22,243 bases of DNA from Butyrivibrio sp. (GTDB taxonomy: Bacteria; Bacillota; Clostridia; Lachnospirales; Lachnospiraceae): the NCBI GenBank assembly GCA_016297265.1, contig JAEDHB010000023.1:1-22243 (forward strand), in the 5' to 3' direction. Position 1 is the first letter of the stretch; each line of letters starts with the position of its first letter. Both the position numbers and the translations under genes were made by a program. Below, piece by piece: positions 8,505 to 15,386 of the stretch. A model generated the notes under the pieces. It was not told the origin of the DNA and made no database searches. It saw nothing but the letters and a program-made list of their open reading frames with translations.

Positions 8505-9395
8505 TCAATCGTCAACACCGAGAATCTGACATATTTTTTCTGACAAAAAATCCGGATTCTGCAAATGAATGTAATGTCCGCATCCCTCCGCAATACAATG
8601 CCTTGAATTACTGCTGAAATCAAGATATCCCTTCATCATGTCCTGCCACATCTTCTCGATTTTTTCTGCAAATTCCCTGCTGTTACCCCCATATTCCATA
8701 CTTTCCGCAATGGCAATTTCCGAATCGTGGGTGATAAGCATAATCGGCAGTTCCGGAAAAGAAGCCGCATCAGCAAGCTCTTTCACATTTTCTTCAACAT
8801 GGGAAAATTCATACTCACTATAGGAATTCCTGAGATGTTTTATTTTGGTATAGCTTTTAAGAATACTCTTTATGTCCTCCCGGGTAAAATGTTCCGAATA
8901 ACATATCGGCGGTGCGTTTTTCATGATTTTTCTCACCAGAAAACCCAATCCCATCCGGCTCATTCTTTTCATAATCAAAATATTCTTACTCTTATCCACA
9001 CCGGACTGCACATATTCTTTTTCCGTAAGCATGGTTCTGAATTCCGAATCACGCGGAGATAACGGGTCTGTCAAAACAAGGGCCTCAACCATCTCCGGAT
9101 ACAATCTGGCAAATTGTCCCGCATAAAGGCCGCCCTGCGAATGAGCCACCAGCACTATTTTGTCAGTGTGCGGAACCTCCTCCAGTAGTGCCCTCAGTTC
9201 CATGGCAATATTCAAAGGAGTTCTCTCCTGTCCATTGTCTCTGCTTCGATTTATTCCATATCGCTCGTACAAAAGTACACCGCCGAACCGGCTCAGCTTG
9301 CCGGCGGCATGAAGCCATTCCTCCACGCAGGAGCCCAATCCCATCTCCACAACTATTCTTACATTCTGTTCACCGATTATTCTGTGGTATTGCAT
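8505..9395 (-). CDS. Alpha/beta hydrolase
   Basis: 296-residue alpha/beta-hydrolase-fold enzyme. The nucleophile elbow is AHSQGG with Ser86. The likely acid is Asp224 (LITHDSEIA), and the base is His274 in GCGHYIHLQNPD. A cap-like helical insertion spans about residues 118-205. No signal peptide is seen, so it is probably cytoplasmic. The start has GAGGAG at 9402-9407, and the gene overlaps the end of marR by 19 bp, which suggests coupled expression. A MarR regulator followed at once by a hydrolase is common for detoxification of small hydrophobic or ester compounds, but the substrate here is unknown. Confidence 0.9.
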   Translation of the reverse strand: MQYHRIIGEQNVRIVVEMGLGSCVEEWLHAAGKLSRFGGVLLYERYGINRSRDNGQERTPLNIAMELRALLEEVPHTDKIVLVAHSQGGLYAGQFARLYPEMVEALVLTDPLSPRDSEFRTMLTEKEYVQSGVDKSKNILIMKRMSRMGLGFLVRKIMKNAPPICYSEHFTREDIKSILKSYTKIKHLRNSYSEYEFSHVEENVKELADAASFPELPIMLITHDSEIAIAESMEYGGNSREFAEKIEKMWQDMMKGYLDFSSNSRHCIAEGCGHYIHLQNPDFLSEKICQILGVDD

Positions 9396-9811
9396 ATTTT
9401 ACTCCTCTCTAAAACTTCCTGCAGTATTGTATAATCTTCCCTGCAAAACAAATCAAGAAATTCCTTAAGATATTCCTCTTCATATCTATGGTGCAGCCTA
9501 TTGACTGCGTCTCCCTTAGATGTGAGCGCAAGAAACTGCTCCCTGCCGTCTTGCGGATTCTTTTGCCTAATTATATACCCCCTCTTCTCAAGTCTGCTAA
9601 CAGCGGATACAATGGTGGACTTGGGTGAATTTGATTTTATGCTAATCTGTCTGGCTGTAATAATATCACTGCCTCCCACCATGTCGATAATCCCAATATC
9701 CTTGGCACACAGGGATAGGAATTCGCAATAATCATTCTCCGACAATATTTTCTCGTTAACATATACCATATGATGCATTACCTTCAGCATTAATTCCGAC
9801 AATCTGTTCAT
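9377..9811 (-). CDS. MarR-family transcriptional regulator
   Basis: 144-residue winged-helix repressor with the MarR layout: N-terminal dimerisation helices, a DNA-binding segment (ITARQISIKSNSPKSTIVSA, then SRLEKRGYIIR), and the wing sequence NPQDGREQFLALTSKG with the family's D-R pair that contacts DNA. I choose the ATG at 9811 because GGAGG ends 5 bp upstream; a TTG four codons earlier falls before that ribosome binding site and is unlikely. First gene of a probable operon with the hydrolase, methyltransferase and CvpA-like genes. A palindrome over its own transcription start suggests autorepression lifted by a ligand. Confidence 0.92.
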   Translation of the reverse strand: MNRLSELMLKVMHHMVYVNEKILSENDYCEFLSLCAKDIGIIDMVGGSDIITARQISIKSNSPKSTIVSAVSRLEKRGYIIRQKNPQDGREQFLALTSKGDAVNRLHHRYEEEYLKEFLDLFCREDYTILQEVLERSKICNTTE

Positions 9812-9822
9812 AGCGCCTCCCA

Positions 9823-9843
9823 ATAGAACGATATTCGTTCTAT
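9823..9843. promoter_or_regulatory. Palindromic MarR operator
   Basis: A perfect 9+9 bp inverted repeat, ATAGAACGA then TAT then TCGTTCTA(T), lies between the predicted -10 box and the marR ribosome binding site, covering the expected transcription start. Size and position fit the binding site of an autoregulating MarR dimer. Confidence 0.75.
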
Positions 9844-9849
9844 ATTTTC

Positions 9850-9878
9850 AAAATACACCCGACAACACACATCGTCAA
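9850..9878 (-). promoter_or_regulatory. Promoter of the marR operon
   Basis: Minus-strand -35 TTGACG (9873-9878), 17-bp spacer, -10 TATTTT (9850-9855). The palindromic operator begins 7 bp downstream of the -10, so a bound repressor would block initiation. Confidence 0.6.
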
Positions 9879-9910
9879 TAAAAAAATTCTTAAAAAAGCA
9901 TAAAATAAGA

Positions 9911-9934
9911 GCCGGACAAATTGATATGTCCGGC
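9911..9934 (-). terminator. Terminator of the membrane-protein gene
   Basis: A perfect 8-bp GC-rich stem (GCCGGACA with TGTCCGGC, 8-nt loop) lies 9 bp past the stop codon of the gene at 9943 and is followed on the minus strand by T-rich sequence (about 9885-9908). Confidence 0.8.
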
Positions 9935-9942
9935 CCCACGAG

Positions 9943-10665
9943 CTATTTTTTTACCATTTTTACAATGAATCCGGCTATCCACATGACTACCGATGCCACA
10001 AGGAAAATAAGTACAAATGAATTGACGTACTCCTTCCATCTCATTGCCAGAACAATTGCATCGCCGATAATTGCCACAACTATCGGGCAAATAAAGAAGA
10101 GATTAACTGCCTGCCCTGCAAACACTCTGTAGGACAGATAAGCAAAACCTGCCACAAGTACAAGGGATGTAACCGCTTCAATGATATGGAATAAACCGGC
10201 ATTTTTTATTTCTGATTCGTACACAACCGGAATTGCCATTGAGAAAAATATCAGATATACCAATGACATCCATAACAGCAGGCTGTTGCCTGAGCTTGCA
10301 TTATTCTTCGCCGTACAAATTACCAAAGCAACAATAAGAAGTCCGTATGAGCCAAACTGAATCGCCGGAATTGTATGCTCTGTGTGCACCATTCCCGATA
10401 TCAGAATAACACCGATTGTAATGCACAGCATCTTATAATTAACCGCTGTATCCTTAACAAAAAGCGATTTAAGAAAATCCCTGTTAATTGCTAACAAAAG
10501 AATAAGGAATGCTGCCAGCGACAGAATACATATTCCATTGACATATCTGCTGAATCCGCTGCCCCATACTGACACATTCGAATCCGCAAAGGAACGGATA
10601 AGACTCTGTGCTCTCTCTGCAAACAGGATAATAAAATATCCCATAATAAACCAATTCATTACCAT
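9943..10665 (-). CDS. Polytopic membrane protein of unknown function
   Basis: 240 residues, almost wholly hydrophobic, with about seven membrane-spanning segments joined by short loops. A HTEHTIPAIQFG stretch between segments carries two His residues and a Glu that could lie within the membrane. I recognise no family with confidence. The start is the ATG at 10665, because GGAGG (in the run AATGGAGGC) lies 7 bp before it; a TTG six codons earlier precedes the binding site. It begins 48 bp after the GGDEF gene on the same strand and may share its transcript, ending at the hairpin at 9911-9934. Confidence 0.75.
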   Translation of the reverse strand: MVMNWFIMGYFIILFAERAQSLIRSFADSNVSVWGSGFSRYVNGICILSLAAFLILLLAINRDFLKSLFVKDTAVNYKMLCITIGVILISGMVHTEHTIPAIQFGSYGLLIVALVICTAKNNASSGNSLLLWMSLVYLIFFSMAIPVVYESEIKNAGLFHIIEAVTSLVLVAGFAYLSYRVFAGQAVNLFFICPIVVAIIGDAIVLAMRWKEYVNSFVLIFLVASVVMWIAGFIVKMVKK

Positions 10666-10713
10666 ATTTTTGCCTCCATTCAATAATTATTAAATAAATC
10701 AGTATGCTAAAAC

Positions 10714-12120
10714 TTACAAATCTTCATAGCAGACAGCACGGTTTTTGCCCCTGTCCTTCGCCTGATACATTGCTTCGTCCGCTTTATCTATCATTTTTTC
10801 ATATCGGCTGTTGTCCGTTGTATATCCAAGGCTTACGGTAACTGCCTTAGTCGGCAGATCATCACGTTTGATATTAAGCTTATATATAAGCTCTACAAGC
10901 TCATTGGCTATTACCGAAGCCTCCTTATGAGCATCCATGCATATTCCAAGGATTTCTTCACCGCCGTAACGGTAGAAATAGAGGTTGTTCTTTCTGCCGT
11001 AATCCCTTAGCGCGTCGCCGATTCTTTTGAGACATTCGTCTCCATAGGTATGTCCGTAATGGTCATTGAGCATTTTAAAATTATCTATGTCCATCATAAA
11101 CATGTATCTAATTTTCTCACGCTTACCTGACAGCACATCCTGAAGCAGTTCAAACATATCCTGACGATTTCTAAGTCCTGTCAGGAAATCTCTTCGCCTG
11201 TCATAATCAGCTTCTTTATAATTATCAAGTGCCTCCTGAAGAAGCTGTTTCTGTATTTTAACCTCTTCAAGCGCATCCTCAAGAAGCTGTTTCTGCTTTG
11301 TATCATTATTAACAACCTCTGTAATATCACTGTGATATCCGCGCAGAATATAACCCTTTCCCTCAACCTTTGTAGCTGTTCCGCCACAATGGACAAATAT
11401 TTCTTTTTTAACCGGATGTATCCATGCGTATGTTCTTTCAGCAAAACCCTCCGCTATCATTTGCTTTACGCCCATATCCACATAAGGTCTGGAGGACGGT
11501 TTGATTCTCGAATACCAGTCTTCGTATATCTCTTCCTCCGTCATCCCCTCCGGTTTGATTCCCAGAAGTTCGCACATTTTAGGGCTTGCCTTCATTCTTG
11601 GCCGTTCGCCATCAAATAAATATATATGCCAGATTCCCATCTGCGCCGTGGCAATAATATCGTCCGTCTCATCCATTTTTTTGACAAGGTCTCCAAATCT
11701 GGCAATTCTCTTTCTCTCCATCTCTGTGATATCGGAGGCAAAAGCATATGCCATAACATGTCCGGTATCCTCGTCCTCAAACATATAATAATCAAGCCTT
11801 GTATATGAATCCCTTCCCGGAAGATAGAAAAGAACCTCCGCAGTGGAAGAACCTGACTCATATACTTTGAGAAGGTTCTCGCAGGAAAGCTCACTCATAT
11901 CCATATCCGCAACCTGAATAACATTTGCATATTCTCCGCAGAGTGAATTGCTGATTAAATCATCAAATTTGTATGGTACTGACAATCCGCAGGCCTTGTT
12001 GTGATTCAATCCGCTCTTATCAATGATATCCATATCAACTATTCCTGTTGTTACATCAAAGCAAAAATGATAAAAGCACTGATTATATATTAATTCAACA
12101 AGTTTGTTATCGACATCCAT
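10714..12120 (-). CDS. PAS-PAS-GGDEF diguanylate cyclase
   Basis: Probable cytoplasmic sensor that makes cyclic di-GMP. With the ATG at 12120 it is 468 residues: a PAS-like region (about 6-135, ending ASDITEMERKR), a second PAS with a PAC-type end (about 155-268, GYHSDITEV), a Gln/Leu-rich coiled coil (about 272-305) and a GGDEF domain (about 310-465). The domain has DFLTGLRNR, MMDIDNFKMLNDHYGH and the signature GGEEI at 386-390, an accepted variant of GGEEF, so activity is plausible. No RxxD inhibitory site lies just before the signature. No membrane segment is seen. An in-frame ATG at 12195 overlaps a terminator hairpin; AAGGGG 8 bp before 12120 supports the shorter form. Confidence 0.93.
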   Translation of the reverse strand: MDVDNKLVELIYNQCFYHFCFDVTTGIVDMDIIDKSGLNHNKACGLSVPYKFDDLISNSLCGEYANVIQVADMDMSELSCENLLKVYESGSSTAEVLFYLPGRDSYTRLDYYMFEDEDTGHVMAYAFASDITEMERKRIARFGDLVKKMDETDDIIATAQMGIWHIYLFDGERPRMKASPKMCELLGIKPEGMTEEEIYEDWYSRIKPSSRPYVDMGVKQMIAEGFAERTYAWIHPVKKEIFVHCGGTATKVEGKGYILRGYHSDITEVVNNDTKQKQLLEDALEEVKIQKQLLQEALDNYKEADYDRRRDFLTGLRNRQDMFELLQDVLSGKREKIRYMFMMDIDNFKMLNDHYGHTYGDECLKRIGDALRDYGRKNNLYFYRYGGEEILGICMDAHKEASVIANELVELIYKLNIKRDDLPTKAVTVSLGYTTDNSRYEKMIDKADEAMYQAKDRGKNRAVCYEDL

Positions 12121-12150
12121 AAATGTACCCCTTATCTTTTGTTTTATATT

Positions 12151-12179
12151 ATTATATCGGCAAAATGCGTGTAAAGCAA
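12151..12179 (-). promoter_or_regulatory. Candidate promoter of the GGDEF gene
   Basis: On the minus strand a perfect TATAAT (12151-12156) lies 17 bp from a poor -35 TTGCTT (12174-12179). The same place reads GCCGATAT (12154-12161), matching the -10 of flagellar sigma-28/SigD promoters, but I find no TAAA-type -35 at the right distance. Either sigma factor is possible. Confidence 0.4.
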
Positions 12180-12197
12180 TATAGCCCACACGCATTT
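12163..12197 (-). terminator. Terminator of the XRE-regulator gene
   Basis: A perfect 10-bp stem (AAATGCGTGT 12163-12172 with ACACGCATTT 12188-12197) lies 12 bp past the stop of the gene at 12210. On the minus strand only a short TTTT run follows, so it may be leaky into the GGDEF gene. Confidence 0.65.
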
Positions 12198-12209
12198 ATT
12201 TTAAAGATT

Positions 12210-12794
12210 TTAAATTTTCTTCTCAAACAAGCCATCCCTGTTACAATAATACAGTATTTTCTTAACACCGCCTATCTTGAATCTGGTTTCCGCATTTCCT
12301 TCCGGATAAAGCTTCACTATCTGAATCCTGTCCGAAGATACCGCCGCAATAAAGGATATGTGATGGTTCCTGTTCATTTCATGTTCTATTCTAACATAAT
12401 ATTCATCTTCAATCCTTTCCACAACCATATCGTGGCAGGTGTCAGCAGGTTCCGCCTCCTGCGGTAAAAGCATTATCCCGTGACAGTTTATCACCGCTTC
12501 TCCCATACTGTGAATCATGTTCTGACATACCGGACAGATGTAAAAATTTGATTTTGTCATATTGGATGCCACATTCATATTTGTGACTGCGTTACCTGAA
12601 AGCAATTCAGTAACGGAAATATCAAATACCTTTGCAATGGGCTCCAGCAATGTTATGTCAGGGTAACCCTTTCCCGTTTCCCATTTTGAGACGGTCTTGT
12701 CTGATACATCGAGTTTTTGTGCCAGTTCCGCCTGCGTAAGTTTTCCTTTTTCGCGCAACTCTTTGATGATTGCGCCTGTTACATATTGATTCAT
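12210..12794 (-). CDS. XRE-family regulator fused to a superoxide-reductase-like domain
   Basis: 194 residues in two parts. Residues 8-66 are a Cro/C1-type helix-turn-helix (LTQAELAQKLDVSDKTVSKW, then ETGKGYPD). Residues about 84-194 resemble desulfoferrodoxin: a knuckle-like CPVC (87-90) and NCHG (103-106), then a catalytic-type fold with IEHEMNRNHHISFIA and YYCNRDGLF. Aligned by eye with superoxide reductase, His121, His138, His144 and Cys184 match four of five iron ligands, while the last His (CNxHG) is Asp187. It could be a redox- or iron-sensing regulator that kept or altered the metal site; the target is unknown. GGAGG at 12803-12807 supports the start. It follows the ABC-F gene by 76 bp on the same strand. 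Confidence 0.85.
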   Translation of the reverse strand: MNQYVTGAIIKELREKGKLTQAELAQKLDVSDKTVSKWETGKGYPDITLLEPIAKVFDISVTELLSGNAVTNMNVASNMTKSNFYICPVCQNMIHSMGEAVINCHGIMLLPQEAEPADTCHDMVVERIEDEYYVRIEHEMNRNHHISFIAAVSSDRIQIVKLYPEGNAETRFKIGGVKKILYYCNRDGLFEKKI

Positions 12795-12870
12795 AATTAT
12801 TACCTCCGGAAATAATAATATACCGGAACGAAGCAGAAGGGTACCTACGCAGAGTAGAATTACCTCAGCC

Positions 12871-14382
12871 TCATCTTCTGCATTGAACTGTTGCTATTTT
12901 ATCCTTAAATCTGGCATCATGCTCTACCAAAAGCATGGTTGGACTGTATATCAGAATAAGCTTTTCTATCTGCATTCGTGAAAATACATCAATGTAATTC
13001 AACGGCTCATCCCAGATATAGAGATGCGCCGGCGTCAGCAGACTTCCTGCAATCAGCACCTTCTTTTTCTGCCCTTCCGAAAATTCTTCCATGCGTTTTG
13101 CAAACTGTTCCCTGCTAAAATCAAGCTGCCTTAACAGGGACAAAAACAGGGAGTAGTCCAGTTTGTTTTCTTTTGCATATTCCTGCAGACTGCCTCTCAG
13201 ATGTGATGTATCCTGACTGATATAAGATATAACAAGCCCACTTGCAATGCTCATAATCCCCTTAGTATCAAACAGTTCCTTTCCCACTCCGAGAACCGCT
13301 TTAATAAAGCTGGATTTGCCGCCGCCGTTATCCCAGTCAAGAATCACTCTTTCGCCCTGCATCAGCTCAAAATTGAAATTGCTAATAACGGGAGCGGAAG
13401 CATCCTTATACTGCAATGAAAAATCCCTGCACTCAATCAGCCTGTCCTTGTGGTGCCTTAACGGCGTCAGCTTAAGGTCCGTAATCTTTTCGATGTCCTT
13501 AAGCAGGCCCTCCTTTTCTTCTATTTCACCGGATAATCTTTTTTCAAAGGATTTTACACGACTCTGCATCTTTTTGGTTTTGGCTCCGATATATGCCCTT
13601 GTATCGAGGAATCTGTCGTGCTCCTTAATGGGGTCATAGCCGATTTTGCTATTCTCGCTTTTGTCCGCCCATCTCTGCGTTCTGTCAGCAGAACTCTTTA
13701 ATTTGGCAATCTCCTTAAGGTGCTTTTCGTTCTCCGACAATGCATTTTTGTCGGCACGCTCCTTATTCTCCCACCAGGATGAAAAATTGCCGGCCTGCAC
13801 CTCAATTCCGGCCCTGTTAAGCACAAGCACATGGTCGATACAGGCATCAAGCAAATCCCTGTCATGGGATACCAGAATAAATCCGTTCTTTTGGGTAAGA
13901 TATTCTTTGATTACCGCCCGGGCACCCTTATCCAGATGGTTGGTCGGCTCGTCGATAAGCAGAAAATCATTGTCACCGGAAAAAAGAACCGCCAGCATCA
14001 CCTTGGTCCTCTCCCCGAAGCTAAGTGTGGCAAACGGGCGGTAAAGTACTTCTGCATCTATATCCAGCCGTTGCATTTCGCAAATAACGCGCCAGCCTTC
14101 CACGCCGGGTTTCCAGAAATCCATCAGCTCAAAAGCACATTTTTCCATGTCTTTCTTCGTAGTCTGATACGGAAAATAATCAAATACAATCCCCTTGGTA
14201 ATGCTCCCTGCATACTCATATCTACCCATCAGGAGATTCAGGAAAGTCGTCTTTCCCTTGCCGTTTCTCCCGATAAATCCAAGTCGCCAGTTGGTGTCAA
14301 CCGAAAAGGATACATTTTCAAAAACATTGTCAAAACTACCCTCATATGCGAAGGTTAAATTATTTACACTTATCTGTGCCAT
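12871..14382 (-). CDS. Lsa-type ABC-F ribosomal protection protein
   Basis: 503-residue soluble protein with two ATPase domains and no membrane helices, the ABC-F architecture. These proteins bind the ribosomal E site and dislodge antibiotics from the peptidyl-transferase centre. First domain: GRNGKGKTT (38-46), LSFGERTK (120-127), LLIDEPTNHLD (141-151). A long charged linker (about 205-310) is the antibiotic-resistance element. Second domain: degenerate Walker A DWDNGGGKSS (349-358), FSEGQKKK (434-441) and IWDEPLNYIDV (456-466), the last typical of Lsa/CplR-like proteins. Those confer resistance to lincosamides, streptogramin A and pleuromutilins. The start at 14382 has GGGAGG close upstream; a TTG seven codons earlier is less likely. 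An attenuator-like terminator lies in its leader. Confidence 0.9.
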   Translation of the reverse strand: MAQISVNNLTFAYEGSFDNVFENVSFSVDTNWRLGFIGRNGKGKTTFLNLLMGRYEYAGSITKGIVFDYFPYQTTKKDMEKCAFELMDFWKPGVEGWRVICEMQRLDIDAEVLYRPFATLSFGERTKVMLAVLFSGDNDFLLIDEPTNHLDKGARAVIKEYLTQKNGFILVSHDRDLLDACIDHVLVLNRAGIEVQAGNFSSWWENKERADKNALSENEKHLKEIAKLKSSADRTQRWADKSENSKIGYDPIKEHDRFLDTRAYIGAKTKKMQSRVKSFEKRLSGEIEEKEGLLKDIEKITDLKLTPLRHHKDRLIECRDFSLQYKDASAPVISNFNFELMQGERVILDWDNGGGKSSFIKAVLGVGKELFDTKGIMSIASGLVISYISQDTSHLRGSLQEYAKENKLDYSLFLSLLRQLDFSREQFAKRMEEFSEGQKKKVLIAGSLLTPAHLYIWDEPLNYIDVFSRMQIEKLILIYSPTMLLVEHDARFKDKIATVQCRR

Positions 14383-14413
14383 ATTGCCTCCCTTCGCCTG
14401 CAAGCATTATGGC

Positions 14414-14452
14414 AAAAAAATGGTTCTATCAAAATATGCTCTGACAGAACCA
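14414..14452 (-). terminator. Leader terminator (attenuator) before the ABC-F gene
   Basis: On the minus strand an 11-bp stem with one G-T pair (TGGTTCTGTCA with TGATAGAACCA; plus-strand 14421-14431 and 14442-14452) is followed by seven Ts (14414-14420). It lies between the predicted promoter and the ABC-F start, only 32 bp before the ATG. It would therefore cut transcription short before the gene, as in antibiotic-inducible attenuators. Confidence 0.75.
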
Positions 14453-14579
14453 CAAAAAAACCTGTATTATTATCTCACGATAAGAATAAGGATGTAATGC
14501 GATAATCTAATCTAAGCGTCAAATGATAGTCCAAACCTGCTCACAGGTCTTAATCAAAATCATAACTACTTAAACTAAA

Positions 14580-14594
14580 TTATCTGTTAAACAT
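14580..14594 (-). CDS. Possible attenuation leader peptide MFNR
   Basis: A minimal reading frame, ATG-TTT-AAC-AGA-TAA, has AAGGG 7 bp before its ATG and lies about 50 nt after the predicted transcription start of the ABC-F leader. Ribosome stalling on such short frames by lincosamide-type drugs controls related genes. Too short to prove. An alternative TTG-started frame of eight codons (about 14602-14628) also exists. Confidence 0.3.
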   Translation of the reverse strand: MFNR

Positions 14595-14651
14595 TTCCTC
14601 ACCCTTACACAAATATGTGCTCTTTCTTCAATCTTGTCTCTCGACACTCCA

Positions 14652-14681
14652 ATATTAACATCTGGAAAAATATTGAGTCAA
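14652..14681 (-). promoter_or_regulatory. Promoter of the ABC-F leader transcript
   Basis: Minus-strand -35 TTGACT (14676-14681), 18-bp spacer, -10 TAATAT (14652-14657) preceded by TGT (extended -10). This gives a leader of about 260 nt before the ABC-F ATG, fills the 380-bp gap to the Vat gene, and implies the ABC-F gene is transcribed on its own. Confidence 0.6.
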
Positions 14682-14765
14682 CAGCAATTTTATAAACATT
14701 TTCTAAAATAATTCCTGCTGATTCATAAAAACGCAAGAACCCTTTTCAGAATACACCATTATATT

Positions 14766-15386
14766 TTAGATTAGCGCTTCTATGTCACCCCTCTGTATTG
14801 CTGCAATATTGGCCTTAATTCTCTCCTCCGGCCAATCCCACCATTTCATCTCCAGCAGCTTTGCAATTATTTCCTCGGAAAATCTATTTCTAATCGGTTT
14901 CGCAGGAGCGCCGCCCACTATGGTATATGGCGGAACATCCTTGGTAACCAGTGCTCTTGTACCTATAATTGCGCCGTCTCCAATGGTAACACCCTGCATA
15001 ATTACAGCTTCATATCCAATCCACACATCATTGCCGATTACAATATCCCCCTTGTTATCCCACGCATCACGGATATTAACCGGGTCAAGCTCCCATTCAT
15101 CAAAAAATATCGGAAACGTATATGTAGAAAGTGATTTCATTGTATGATTTCCGCTTGTGAACATAAATTTTGCCCCACATGCAATTGAACAGAATTTGCC
15201 GACAATGAGCTTATCATTGTTAACCGGATAATGGTAAAGCACATTATTTTTCTCAAAGTCCCTTGGATCATTTACATAGTCGTTATAGATTGTATAATCA
15301 CCCACTTCGATATTCGGTTTTGTAATAACATTTTTCAAATATACTATCTGACTATCAAATTCTCTTGGGTATATTTTACCATTCAC
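14766..15386 (-). CDS. Vat/CatB-type xenobiotic acetyltransferase
   Basis: 206-residue left-handed beta-helix (hexapeptide repeat) acetyltransferase. It follows the Vat streptogramin A O-acetyltransferase pattern closely: VLYHYPVNNDKLIVGKFCSI, SGNHTM with the probable catalytic His81, GDIVIGNDVWIG, then GVTIGDGAIIGTRALVTKDV, PYTIVGGAPAK and KWWDWPEE. VatA-like enzymes are about 215 residues; close relatives include CatB chloramphenicol acetyltransferases and uncharacterised members, so the substrate is not certain. It starts with GTG at 15386, overlapping by one base the TAG stop of the esterase gene (TAGTG), which indicates translational coupling. It sits beside an Lsa-type ABC-F gene whose usual drug spectrum includes the same streptogramins. 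Confidence 0.88.
   Translation of the reverse strand: MNGKIYPREFDSQIVYLKNVITKPNIEVGDYTIYNDYVNDPRDFEKNNVLYHYPVNNDKLIVGKFCSIACGAKFMFTSGNHTMKSLSTYTFPIFFDEWELDPVNIRDAWDNKGDIVIGNDVWIGYEAVIMQGVTIGDGAIIGTRALVTKDVPPYTIVGGAPAKPIRNRFSEEIIAKLLEMKWWDWPEERIKANIAAIQRGDIEALI

Noticed and set aside
9812..9823. TTG start for MarR at 9823
   Set aside because: It would begin before the GGAGG ribosome binding site that serves the ATG at 9811.
12121..12195. Upstream ATG at 12195 for the GGDEF protein
   Set aside because: It lies in the terminator hairpin of the preceding gene and upstream of the likely promoter; AAGGGG supports 12120.
14404..14497. Plus-strand open frame across the ABC-F leader (14195-14497)
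   Set aside because: It is antisense to the ABC-F gene and leader, without a ribosome binding site or recognisable domain; a shadow frame.
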